From NCBI GenBank assembly GCA_964478775.1, contig CAYZJC010000003.1, positions 38,844 to 102,843 on the forward strand: 64,000 nucleotides of DNA, given 5' to 3'. Under the pieces are notes generated by a model. It was not told the DNA's origin and did not search any database. It saw only the letters and a program-made list of their open reading frames with translations. This document shows positions 18,109 to 25,179 of this stretch, piece by piece (position 1 is the first letter of the stretch; the number at the start of each line of letters is the position of its first letter). A program made the translations under genes and the position numbers. The stretch is from PNMQ01 sp964478775 (GTDB taxonomy: Bacteria > Pseudomonadota > Alphaproteobacteria > Paracaedibacterales > CAIOTO01).

Positions 18109-18147
18109 ACGCCTTATATGCTACAAATAGATATAGGGCGTTTTTTT
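18109..18147 (+). terminator. Rho-independent terminator of recA
   Basis: ACGCCTTATAT/ATATAGGGCGT stem (one G-T pair) with an 11-base loop followed by seven T. Confidence 0.8.
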
Positions 18148-18178
18148 ATGACTCAACACATATCAAGAGAAAGTTACT

Positions 18179-18655
18179 ATGAAAAATGATCACAAAGCAC
18201 AACCAAATAATATGATTTATTTAATCAATGGTCCCAATCTTAATATGTTGGGGTATCGTGAATCTCAGTATTATGGCACAACTTCCCTAAAGGAAATCGA
18301 AAACTCATGTGAAACTGTATGTGGGGAAAATGGGTTTTCATTACGGTGCTTGCAAAGCAACCATGAAGGCCAACTGATTGATTGGATACAAGAAGCCCAT
18401 CAATCCCCAAGCGTAAAAGGCATTTTGATTAATGCCGGTGCTTTAAGTCATACCTCACTTGCCTTGCATGATGCCTTGAAAATGCTCACCATTCCTATAG
18501 TAGAGGTCCACTTAAGCAATATCTATAAACGTGAACTTGTGCGCCACCATTCGTATGTGTCGCAAGTGGCAACAGGAGTAGTTGTCGGATTTACCGATAA
18601 TAGCTATGTTTTAGGCCTAAATGGCTTGCTAAGCCTCTTAACAGCCCAACATTAA
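18179..18655 (+). CDS. aroQ: Type II 3-dehydroquinate dehydratase
   Basis: 158 residues. It dehydrates 3-dehydroquinate in the shikimate pathway. Family motifs are INGPNLNMLGYRE, the Tyr-containing loop SQYYGTTSL, QSNHEGQLIDWI, INAGALSHTS, EVHLSNI and RHHSYVSQVATGVVVGF. Residues 1-11 are an extension; the alternative ATG at codon 12 would give the commoner length, but GAGAAAG favours the first ATG. In many proteobacteria aroQ precedes accBC; here accBC is 44 kb away. Confidence 0.95.
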   Translation: MKNDHKAQPNNMIYLINGPNLNMLGYRESQYYGTTSLKEIENSCETVCGENGFSLRCLQSNHEGQLIDWIQEAHQSPSVKGILINAGALSHTSLALHDALKMLTIPIVEVHLSNIYKRELVRHHSYVSQVATGVVVGFTDNSYVLGLNGLLSLLTAQH

Positions 18656-18660
18656 AAGCA

Positions 18661-19227
18661 TTAAAAATAGCGAATACTAGCGGTGATATATTTATACCCT
18701 GTGATAAGGGTTAACATCGCCGATACCCACAACAAAATTTCCCCCCCTAAATGGAGAGGGTGGTTTGGTGTCATGCTATTTCCAACTAACAAGCAACAAA
18801 TAGAAAGCATTTGAAAACCGGTTTTCCACTTTGCTAAACGAGATACGGCAACTGTAACACGGTAGTTACTTAAATGTTCACGCAGGCCAGATACCAAAAT
18901 TTCCCTGCATAAAATTACCAAGGCTGGGATGAGTGAAAATTTGCTAATGCGCCCAAAGCTTGCAAGAAGTAACAACATAGATGAAACAAGAAGTTTGTCT
19001 GCAATGGGGTCTAAAAATTGACCTAAGCGAGATGTCTGTGAAAATGTACGTGCGATATAGCCATCTAGATAATCTGTAAAGCAACTCACAATAAAAATGA
19101 CTGCGGCCATAAATCGCCAAGAGGCTGTATCCATATAAAAAGCGAGCACTAAAATAGGGATAAAAATAATACGTATAAGTGTCAGAAGATTTGCCGTCTG
19201 CGGGGGCATATAAAAACTTGTTTTCAT
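18661..19227 (-). CDS. pgsA: CDP-diacylglycerol-glycerol-3-phosphate 3-phosphatidyltransferase
   Basis: 188 residues, integral membrane. The CDP-alcohol phosphatidyltransferase signature D-x2-DG-x2-AR-x8-G-x3-D-x3-D is complete in TDYLDGYIART...RLGQFLDPIAD. PgsA makes phosphatidylglycerol phosphate, the committed step to phosphatidylglycerol and cardiolipin. Four or five hydrophobic helices are visible. It converges on aroQ with only five bases between the stops. The commonly linked uvrC is not adjacent. Confidence 0.95.
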   Translation of the reverse strand: MKTSFYMPPQTANLLTLIRIIFIPILVLAFYMDTASWRFMAAVIFIVSCFTDYLDGYIARTFSQTSRLGQFLDPIADKLLVSSMLLLLASFGRISKFSLIPALVILCREILVSGLREHLSNYRVTVAVSRLAKWKTGFQMLSICCLLVGNSMTPNHPLHLGGEILLWVSAMLTLITGYKYITASIRYF

Positions 19228-19352
19228 GCATTATTAACTTTGTGTCTGTCTTATTCTTTTATAACCTGGTTTGTTTGGTTGATGCAAGTTATCTTGTGGT
19301 GTTTTTTAGGAAGCGTTCATGTATAACGGCAACACCTCTGGAATGATGGTTG

Positions 19353-19375
19353 AAAAAACCCGCACTGTGGCGGGC
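19353..19375 (-). terminator. Terminator of the glycine-zipper gene
   Basis: Read on the minus strand: stem CCCGC/GCGGG with a 6-base loop followed by six T, directly downstream of the stop at 19388. Confidence 0.85.
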
Positions 19376-19387
19376 TTTTGAGAATCT

Positions 19388-19972
19388 TTACGCCTTTTGG
19401 TTAATCACAACAAGCGGTGCTGCTTGTTTGCGCTCACCTGGCAAGTCTTGCATTGATTGAACTTCTTGTGGCAGACCTGAATTATCTGGAATGATACGTG
19501 CACGTTCAAATGTACGTGAGTCAGAAGGGACAAGTACCAAAACCTTTTGTCCAATAGGCATAGGTTGTTCATCGCGTTGCACAAGGGTTATGATGCGGCC
19601 ATTTGTTAAGCGCACAACATATTCAGATGCCTCTTGTTTTCCCATTGCATCTTCCGCAAGCGCACCGCCAATGCCACCTAATAAAGCGCCAGCCCCAATA
19701 CCAACTAGTGTTCCATGTCCTTTACCAAAGGCTGAGCCAAGAAGGCCACCCCCTAATGCACCAACCGCTGCACCTTTGCCACTATCACCTGCTTTGTCTT
19801 GTTCATTGACTTCTACAATACGGTGACTTAAAACTGTGCCTTGATACGTATTACTTACACTGCCTACGTGACCTGCATTATATTGGTTTCCACCAATACG
19901 TCGTTGGCAACCTGTTCCTGCTGTTAAGGCAACAGCTACCATAAGTGATGTTAAAATATATTTTTTCATCAT
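19388..19972 (-). CDS. Glycine-zipper (SlyB/17 kDa antigen-like) envelope protein
   Basis: 194 residues. The N-terminal hydrophobic segment (residues 5-20) ends at GTGC, which could be an atypical lipoprotein cysteine. Residues about 62-108 form a glycine-zipper pair (GKGAAVGALGGGLLGSAFG, then GIGAGALLGGIGGALAEDA), the hallmark of the SlyB/Pcp and rickettsial 17 kDa surface antigen families. The C-terminal beta domain contains EYVVRLTNGRIITLVQRDE, as in SlyB. Such proteins are outer membrane lipoproteins that stabilise the envelope. Monocistronic with its own terminator. Confidence 0.85.
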   Translation of the reverse strand: MMKKYILTSLMVAVALTAGTGCQRRIGGNQYNAGHVGSVSNTYQGTVLSHRIVEVNEQDKAGDSGKGAAVGALGGGLLGSAFGKGHGTLVGIGAGALLGGIGGALAEDAMGKQEASEYVVRLTNGRIITLVQRDEQPMPIGQKVLVLVPSDSRTFERARIIPDNSGLPQEVQSMQDLPGERKQAAPLVVINQKA

Positions 19973-20199
19973 TGTATTTTCCTGATTTTGTGAGAAATGA
20001 TGTTTCTTTTATAGCACGTTTATGAATTTCCTCTCAAATACTTTTCGTTATGTTGAAGTGAAGTCTATAAAAACACTTCTCTGCTGCTTGCAAGAGGTTA
20101 AGAGTGCTTATAAATTCATTGATATTATCTACATTTTACGAGATGATAGTAAGGAGGTATAAGCCCTTAAATAAATATATCGCTCAACGAAAGACGGCC

Positions 20200-20571
20200 A
20201 TGTTTTTAAGTAACTATTTGCCAATTTTGGTGTTTTTAGCCATATCAGCCGGGCTGGCCCTTGCCTTGATGATGGTTTCTTATTTGCGAGGTAGGCAAAA
20301 CCCTTATCCACAAAAGGAATCAGCTTATGAATGTGGTTTTGATGCATTCGCATTACCGCAAGACAATGCCAGGTCACGCTTTGACGTACAGTTTTACTTA
20401 GTGTCTATCTTGTTTATTATTTTTGATATTGAAATTATTTTCCTTGTACCTTACGCAATCGTGCTTGAAAAAATTGGTTGGTTTGGGTTTTATTCTATGC
20501 TCGTTTTCTTAAGCGTGCTAACGGTAGGCTTTTTATATGAATGGAAAAAGGGAGCTTTGGAATGGCGCTAA
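20200..20571 (+). CDS. nuoA: NADH-quinone oxidoreductase subunit A
   Basis: 123 residues from the ATG at 20200, matching the usual NuoA length. Three membrane helices are visible; the conserved loop YECGFDAF and the acidic segment FIIFDIEIIFLVPYA are typical. NuoA is part of the quinone-site side of the complex I membrane arm. The frame is open upstream to an earlier ATG at 20149 and beyond, and a strong AAGGAGG at 20151 has no start codon at normal spacing, so the start is less certain than the product. It overlaps nuoB by 10 bases. Confidence 0.93.
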   Translation: MFLSNYLPILVFLAISAGLALALMMVSYLRGRQNPYPQKESAYECGFDAFALPQDNARSRFDVQFYLVSILFIIFDIEIIFLVPYAIVLEKIGWFGFYSMLVFLSVLTVGFLYEWKKGALEWR

Positions 20572-21146
20572 ATTTAAATGACTTACGCCCTTATCTTTCA
20601 AAAGATATGCAAGACGAACAAGCCTTGTTTGACGCTGCTAATCAAGAACTCAGTAACCGTGGTTTTATTTTAACCAAGCTTGACTCATTAGCTGCTTGGG
20701 CGCAAAGTGGGTCGCTATGGCCCATGACATTTGGTCTTGCGTGCTGCGCTGTTGAAATGATGCAGGCGGCAGCCAGTCGTTACGATATGGATAGATTTGG
20801 TGTCGTCTTTAGGCCAAGCCCACGTCAGTCAGATGTCATGATTGTCGCAGGCACACTGACTAACAAGATGGCACCTGCTTTACGAAAAGTGTATGACCAA
20901 ATGCCTGAACCCAGGTGGGTTATTTCTATGGGAAGCTGCGCAAATGGTGGTGGATACTACCATTATTCTTATTCCGTTGTGCGTGGGTGCGACACCATTG
21001 TGCCTGTTGATATTTACGTGCCAGGGTGCCCACCAACAGCAGAAGGGTTGATGTATGCCATTTTATTGTTACAGCAAAAAATTAAGAAGGGTGAACACTT
21101 AAAACCGGCTTTGCATTTTCCCACAAAGCCCTTGATCAATGTCTAA
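20562..21146 (+). CDS. nuoB: NADH-quinone oxidoreductase subunit B
   Basis: 194 residues. It carries the terminal [4Fe-4S] cluster N2 that passes electrons to quinone. The ligands are visible in GLACCAVEMM (two adjacent Cys), SMGSCANGGG and VPGCPPT. The ATG at 20562 is chosen because GGGAG lies seven bases before it; it starts inside the end of nuoA. nuoC and the other complex I genes do not follow, so the operon is split; instead the NDUFS6-like gene comes next. Confidence 0.96.
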   Translation: MALNLNDLRPYLSKDMQDEQALFDAANQELSNRGFILTKLDSLAAWAQSGSLWPMTFGLACCAVEMMQAAASRYDMDRFGVVFRPSPRQSDVMIVAGTLTNKMAPALRKVYDQMPEPRWVISMGSCANGGGYYHYSYSVVRGCDTIVPVDIYVPGCPPTAEGLMYAILLLQQKIKKGEHLKPALHFPTKPLINV

Positions 21147-21170
21147 GGTGAATATTTCAGGTGAAAATGT

Positions 21171-21374
21171 ATGACAAAACAATCTCCTCAAGAAGAACAG
21201 CTAACACCGCCCATTATGATTGCAGATAAAGTGATTGGGTGCGACGGCTCAGCACTATATAATGGCAATGCGAGCGATGGCGCTATGAAGCACCCACTTG
21301 TCTATTTAAATTTACAGTCAGAGCAACCAACGACTTGCCCATATTGTAGTTGTCGATTTCAAATTAAACGATAA
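21171..21374 (+). CDS. NDUFS6-like zinc-finger (CHCC) protein
   Basis: 67 residues. The C-terminal part has IGCDG, KHPLVYLNL and TTCPYCSCRF: one Cys, one His and two Cys in the order and spacing of the CHCC zinc finger of the mitochondrial complex I subunit NDUFS6, which also occurs as a small separate protein in alphaproteobacteria. AGGTGA lies six bases before the ATG. Its place 24 bases after nuoB suggests a complex I assembly or accessory role; this is inferred from homology and location. Confidence 0.85.
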   Translation: MTKQSPQEEQLTPPIMIADKVIGCDGSALYNGNASDGAMKHPLVYLNLQSEQPTTCPYCSCRFQIKR

Positions 21375-21384
21375 GAAAAAAATA

Positions 21385-21426
21385 AAAGCGGACTTATTTT
21401 AGGAAAACCTTTAACAAGTCCGCTTT
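21385..21426 (+). terminator. Stem-loop after the nuoAB transcript
   Basis: Perfect 11-base stem AAAGCGGACTT/AAGTCCGCTTT enclosing 20 bases, 10 bases after the NDUFS6-like stop. No long T run follows, but position and strength fit a transcript end. Confidence 0.55.
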
Positions 21427-21427
21427 A

Positions 21428-21453
21428 TGTCCCTTATAAAATTATAAGGGACA
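21428..21453. terminator. Perfect 12-base inverted repeat between converging genes
   Basis: TGTCCCTTATAA-AA-TTATAAGGGACA lies directly after the previous stem and 10 bases from the stop of the converging gene at 21463. It may end transcripts from either side, or act as a protein-binding palindrome. Confidence 0.45.
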
Positions 21454-21462
21454 AGCTATAAA

Positions 21463-22299
21463 TTAGCCAATGCACAAAGAAGTTGTGTTTGCTTCTTCAT
21501 ATTTGGAGATGCAAAATTCAGCAAACATACGTTGTAGGTCTGTTAATCCTGCTTGTTCGAAACTAGCTTTGCTTTCTAAAATTTTTCCCCCTAAATTAGC
21601 TGCAATGCCCCTAGATAATGTTGCATAATGTGCATCGACATCATTAGGTTCAAAGAGGAGTGCGTCAGTAAAAAACAGTCGGCTGGAAAATGCTGTTTTT
21701 TTATTGGCTAAAAATGGAGTTTTGATTTGTTGCATGCTGTCAACTGTAAGCCAGCTTTTGACTTCGGCTTCATCAAAGTCACGTGCTTCAAGTGGTGTAT
21801 ATGTGAGTGGGGAATCAGGTTCAGCAACAAAATTACGTACTTCTTCTTTTTCAAGGTATTTCGCTAAGAAGTGGCCTGCGAATAAGCGTTGTTCTTCTGA
21901 AAGTACTGAACGGTTTAATTCATTTTGACTTCTAAAAACCAAAGTTCCAATACTGTAAAAACTTCGAGTTTCCGAGTCAATTGTATTTTTTTTCGCAAAT
22001 TGATCCACAATACTTTTCAAGAATGTTCTTAGTATTGCTTCTTTAGGGTTTGAATGATTGTATATAGCAGCAAGATTTACGGCTGTGCAAAGTCTTGCAA
22101 ATTCATCATCACCCAAGAGTTGGGCGGTAATAGGGGGATTTTCTTCAAAAAAAGAAAGACCACCTAGGGCTTGTGTTGTTGAAGACAGATCTGCCGTAGA
22201 CACAGAATTTTGTTCTTCTTTTAACATCGCGTATGATGTATTGATTGTCGAAAGGACTGTGCCAGCACTTACGAACAAAAATGATAATTTTTTAATCAT
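21463..22299 (-). CDS. Secreted protein of unknown function
   Basis: 278 residues. A clear signal peptide spans residues 1-24 (LFVSAGTVLSTINTSYA). The mature part is polar and mainly helical by composition, with no motif or repeat that I recognise and only two cysteines (one early, one at the end in SLCIG). It stands alone on the minus strand between the nuoAB region and a 780-base intergenic stretch. Probably lineage-specific. Confidence 0.7.
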   Translation of the reverse strand: MIKKLSFLFVSAGTVLSTINTSYAMLKEEQNSVSTADLSSTTQALGGLSFFEENPPITAQLLGDDEFARLCTAVNLAAIYNHSNPKEAILRTFLKSIVDQFAKKNTIDSETRSFYSIGTLVFRSQNELNRSVLSEEQRLFAGHFLAKYLEKEEVRNFVAEPDSPLTYTPLEARDFDEAEVKSWLTVDSMQQIKTPFLANKKTAFSSRLFFTDALLFEPNDVDAHYATLSRGIAANLGGKILESKASFEQAGLTDLQRMFAEFCISKYEEANTTSLCIG

Positions 22300-22549
22300 A
22301 TTTATATAATTCCAGTTAGATTGTTTTGCAATTAGGAATCAGATTCTATAATAATTATTATTATCAATCAAGTTTTTTATTTTCTTAGGGAATACCTAAG
22401 TCATTGTATAAATATATTTTCCTATTTTAATTTCTTATTAACTATTAATGTTTAAAATGAGATCAGTCGCAAATACGTATGTGGTATTGTTGATTTGATT
22501 TTGTTACAGGTGTGCGCAGGTATACCCGGCATAGTTTTAGCATAATGAA

Positions 22550-22740
22550 TTGACACCTACATTTTAAGCTTAACGTATGGAAATATCTGATAGCCTGTTA
22601 TGAATTGCTGCATGAACAGGACAGGCGGAGCATTAGGTGGTGTTTAGTCTGACTATAGGAGGGATTGTGACCCCCCACCCTTGGAACAAGGGTGGAAAGT
22701 CATGGGCGGGGGGTGGCAAAGGCAAAATAATTTAATTTAA
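22550..22740 (+). ncRNA. Probable structured non-coding RNA
   Basis: Within the 780 bases without a gene (22300-23080), this part is much richer in G+C than its AT-rich flanks. TTGACA at 22550 could be a -35 box. Paired segments follow: GCCTGT/ACAGGC (22593-22627), and CCACCCTTG-GAA-CAAGGGTGG (about 22675-22695) nested between ACCCCCC and GGGGGGT. No open frame of note crosses it. It does not show the conserved tags of tmRNA, RNase P RNA or SRP RNA; 6S RNA cannot be excluded. The rest of the stretch is AT-rich, with one terminator hairpin at 22816 and a GTTAAG/CTTAAC hairpin near 23020. Confidence 0.45.
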
Positions 22741-22815
22741 ATTTAATGTAACTTGTACTTTTAGGTGCTTGGAAAATTAAATTTCCTTTGCTTATTATAA
22801 ATATAAACAAAAAGC

Positions 22816-22837
22816 ACATGGGCTTTTCCATGTTTTT
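22816..22837 (+). terminator. Terminator downstream of the putative RNA
   Basis: ACATGG-GCTTTT-CCATGT followed by TTTT. No protein gene precedes it on this strand, which supports an RNA gene upstream. Confidence 0.55.
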
Positions 22838-23080
22838 AAAAAAACATTAACAAATTATGTTATGAAAATAAAGATTATTTAATAATTTACAATCACAAAG
22901 CTACATATATTAAAATAAAATTTCTAAAACAGCATCTTTTCCAATGATTAAAATTTTAATAAAATTACATATGTTAACATTTATCATGTACTTCTTTTCC
23001 CCTCTCCTTGAGGATAGTAGTTAAGAAAAACATCCTTAACACCTCGTGGATGTACTTACATTATAGATAGGAGAGACTGA

Positions 23081-23674
23081 ATGAAAGAAAACCTTAAAGC
23101 CGCATGGACCAATGAAGAAATCACCTTATTGGCAGATGAGTATATCAAAGGAACGCGCATTATCGACCTTGCCGTTATGTTGAAGAGAACACCAACATCC
23201 CTTAACAAGGCCTTACATCGTTTTGGGATTAGAAAGCACATCCCGCGTGTGAAGCCCTTGTTTACTTTCGAAAATATGGCCGGTAACTTTATAAGCGCTG
23301 CGTCTGGTAAAGGCAAGAGGCGAAAACAGAAAATGATTTACCAGCGAAAAGCATACCCTGTTGTTAAAAAAATCTGTGTGCAAAAAGCAAAAGAGGAAAA
23401 CAAAAGTATTATTGCGCAACAAATGGAAGCCATTGTTGAAACGCAAATAAATTATAAGGTGAGACGCTGGGTGCATATGTCATGCGTGTTGCGCTATTTG
23501 CGTGAAAAAAATTACTTAGTGTTCAAAACTCAAGCGGGAATCACCCCTGCAGATGAGGTCTATCATCTTAATGGTAACGCTTACAATCATCTACAGCTTG
23601 TGAAATTTGCAAATGCAGACCGTGAAAAACGTGGTCTATCACCTTTATATGTGAAAGGCACAACATGGGAGTAG
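23081..23674 (+). CDS. Unknown protein with N-terminal Myb/HTH-like helix region
   Basis: 197 residues, basic. Residues about 7-52 (WTNEEITLLADEYIKG, then IIDLAVMLKRTPTSLNKAL) read like a Myb/SANT or GcrA-type DNA-binding three-helix unit. A Lys/Arg-rich linker (about 75-100) follows. The C-terminal half has MEAIVETQINYKVRRWVHMS and ends with HLQLVKFANADREKRGLSP. GGAGAG lies nine bases before the ATG. It overlaps the next gene by 10 bases and both precede motA. I do not recognise the family; a transcription regulator is possible from the N-terminus alone. Confidence 0.65.
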   Translation: MKENLKAAWTNEEITLLADEYIKGTRIIDLAVMLKRTPTSLNKALHRFGIRKHIPRVKPLFTFENMAGNFISAASGKGKRRKQKMIYQRKAYPVVKKICVQKAKEENKSIIAQQMEAIVETQINYKVRRWVHMSCVLRYLREKNYLVFKTQAGITPADEVYHLNGNAYNHLQLVKFANADREKRGLSPLYVKGTTWE

Positions 23675-24162
23675 GTCATTTTTCCAAACTAGACATCTTC
23701 AATCAATTATATGAAGATAAAATCATTACTGAGCAAGCATGGTGTTATGTGAAAATTGTAAGACGGGTTGCACGTAAAGCCATGGCATGTATTCATTTAA
23801 CCGACCATGTTTCCTCGCAGTTAAATAAAATAGAAACCATGGGTATTGGTTGTTATGTTCAGCAGCAAGCCCATGCGCGTGAAGAAAGACAATGGCGAGA
23901 CTTAATGACAATTTTTAAACGTTACGAAACCCGTCACAAGTTTGACACGCATTTATTGTGGCTTGCCATAGACCCGACACTGGTCAGTAAAAGCGACTTG
24001 TCTCTGCAATATTTAATGATGTCAGACAAACTGAGCACAGCAGAACAAAGGCACAAAATTGCGCAAGTGATGAATGCGTTGAAACAAGGGGTGGAAATTG
24101 TATGCAAAGCACAGCTACGAAACCTACGCAGAAAGTCGGAGACATCACAGATTTTCATATAA
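23665..24162 (+). CDS. Unknown helical protein upstream of motA
   Basis: 165 residues, basic, predicted mostly helical with no signal peptide or membrane segment. Recognisable stretches are FNQLYEDKIITEQAWCYVKI and MGIGCYVQQQAHAREERQW. The ATG at 23665 has AAAGG six bases upstream and overlaps the stop of the preceding gene, so the two are translationally coupled. The 64 bases to motA leave room for a separate start of transcription. No family recognised. Confidence 0.6.
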   Translation: MGVGHFSKLDIFNQLYEDKIITEQAWCYVKIVRRVARKAMACIHLTDHVSSQLNKIETMGIGCYVQQQAHAREERQWRDLMTIFKRYETRHKFDTHLLWLAIDPTLVSKSDLSLQYLMMSDKLSTAEQRHKIAQVMNALKQGVEIVCKAQLRNLRRKSETSQIFI

Positions 24163-24226
24163 ATTAATATTTTAATAACACTATTTTGGTAAGCTTAAAT
24201 ATCATAAATATAGAGATTTAAGTTTC

Positions 24227-25087
24227 ATGAAGTTTTATGCAGGTATAGCTGCTGTTATTATATGTATTATCATTGGGTACATGGGTGCTGGTGGGCACTT
24301 AGGTGTGTTATGGCAACCATTTGAATTTATTATTATTCTTGGTGCGGCTGGTGGTGCCTTTGCTATTGCAAACCCTGCTGCGCTCCTTGGGCGTGTAACG
24401 GGGAACATTAATAAAATTATAGCGGGGCCAAAATATTTGAAAAAAGACTATGTTCAGCTTTTAACCCTTTTGTTTAGCATTTTTAAGCTTGCCAAAGCGA
24501 AAGGGATGTTATCACTAGAAGCACATATTGAAAATCCATTTGACTCTGCTATCTTTCAAAAATTCCCATCATTCATGTCAAACCATTCAGCGTTGAGTTT
24601 CTTGTGTGACTATTTAAGGTTAATGACAATGGGTAGCGATAACCCCCATCAACTTGAAGACCTAATGGGGGAAGAGCTGGAAGTTCTCTTTCATGAAGAC
24701 CATGCTGACATTTCTGCTTTTGAAAAAATGGCGGATGGTTTGCCTGCACTTGGAATTGTTGCGGCTGTGCTTGGGGTTATTCACACGATGGGTTCTATTA
24801 GTCAACCCCCAGAAGTTTTGGGAAATTTAATTGGTGCTGCACTTGTGGGAACATTCTTTGGAATTTTAGTAAGTTATGGCTTCGTAGGCCCAATGGCGCA
24901 ATCATTAGAAGCCACATTAAAGGCAGACCAAAAATATATTTTATGTATTAAAACAGCAATCGTTGCATATTTGGGTGGTTCAGCCCCCATTATTATTGTG
25001 GAATGCGCCAGAAAAATACTAGACGAAGAACAACGACCAAGTTTTGCGGAAATGGAAATAGCAACACAACAGGCAGCAGATGCTTAA
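24227..25087 (+). CDS. motA: Flagellar motor stator protein MotA
   Basis: 286 residues, the normal MotA length. Four membrane helices: 5-22, about 28-50, about 172-192 (LPALGIVAAVLGVIHTMGSI) and about 200-225. The cytoplasmic loop between helices 2 and 3 contains the stator-rotor region, and the Pro-containing segment ADGLPALGIV is the conserved one at the proton channel. It forms the proton-conducting stator with MotB. No flagellar rod, hook or filament gene is in the window. Confidence 0.96.
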   Translation: MKFYAGIAAVIICIIIGYMGAGGHLGVLWQPFEFIIILGAAGGAFAIANPAALLGRVTGNINKIIAGPKYLKKDYVQLLTLLFSIFKLAKAKGMLSLEAHIENPFDSAIFQKFPSFMSNHSALSFLCDYLRLMTMGSDNPHQLEDLMGEELEVLFHEDHADISAFEKMADGLPALGIVAAVLGVIHTMGSISQPPEVLGNLIGAALVGTFFGILVSYGFVGPMAQSLEATLKADQKYILCIKTAIVAYLGGSAPIIIVECARKILDEEQRPSFAEMEIATQQAADA

Positions 25088-25116
25088 CACAAAAGTGTTA
25101 TGCCTTTAACAAATAA

Positions 25117-25135
25117 TTAGTCCAGGAGGGACTAA
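25117..25135 (+). promoter_or_regulatory. Hairpin with the ribosome-binding site in its loop, between motA and motB
   Basis: TTAGTCC-AGGAG-GGACTAA is a perfect 7-base stem whose loop is the ribosome-binding AGGAG, three bases before the ATG at 25138 of a short ORF leading into motB. A second hairpin, TAACAC-AAAA-GTGTTA (25085-25100), overlaps the motA stop. The arrangement could modulate motB translation relative to motA. Confidence 0.45.
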
Positions 25136-25137
25136 AA

Positions 25138-25179
25138 ATGATGACGGTTTCAAAGGTAGTGGTGCATGTCAGAACATAG
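25138..25179 (+). CDS. Possible 13-residue leader peptide before motB
   Basis: ATGATGACG... encodes MMTVSKVVVHVRT and stops at TAG 25177-25179, overlapping the motB start (25166) in another frame by 14 bases. The strong AGGAGG nearby serves this ATG, whereas motB has only a weaker AGGTAG. Termination here could hand ribosomes to motB. Too short to be proven by coding statistics. Confidence 0.35.
   Translation: MMTVSKVVVHVRT

Noticed and set aside
20149..20199. Longer NuoA start, or a gene start for the AAGGAGG at 20151
   Set aside because: No start codon at proper distance from AAGGAGG; NuoA homology and length fit the ATG at 20200.
22300..23080. tmRNA, RNase P RNA or SRP RNA in the large intergenic region
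   Set aside because: None of their conserved sequence tags could be found by eye; only an unnamed structured RNA is proposed.
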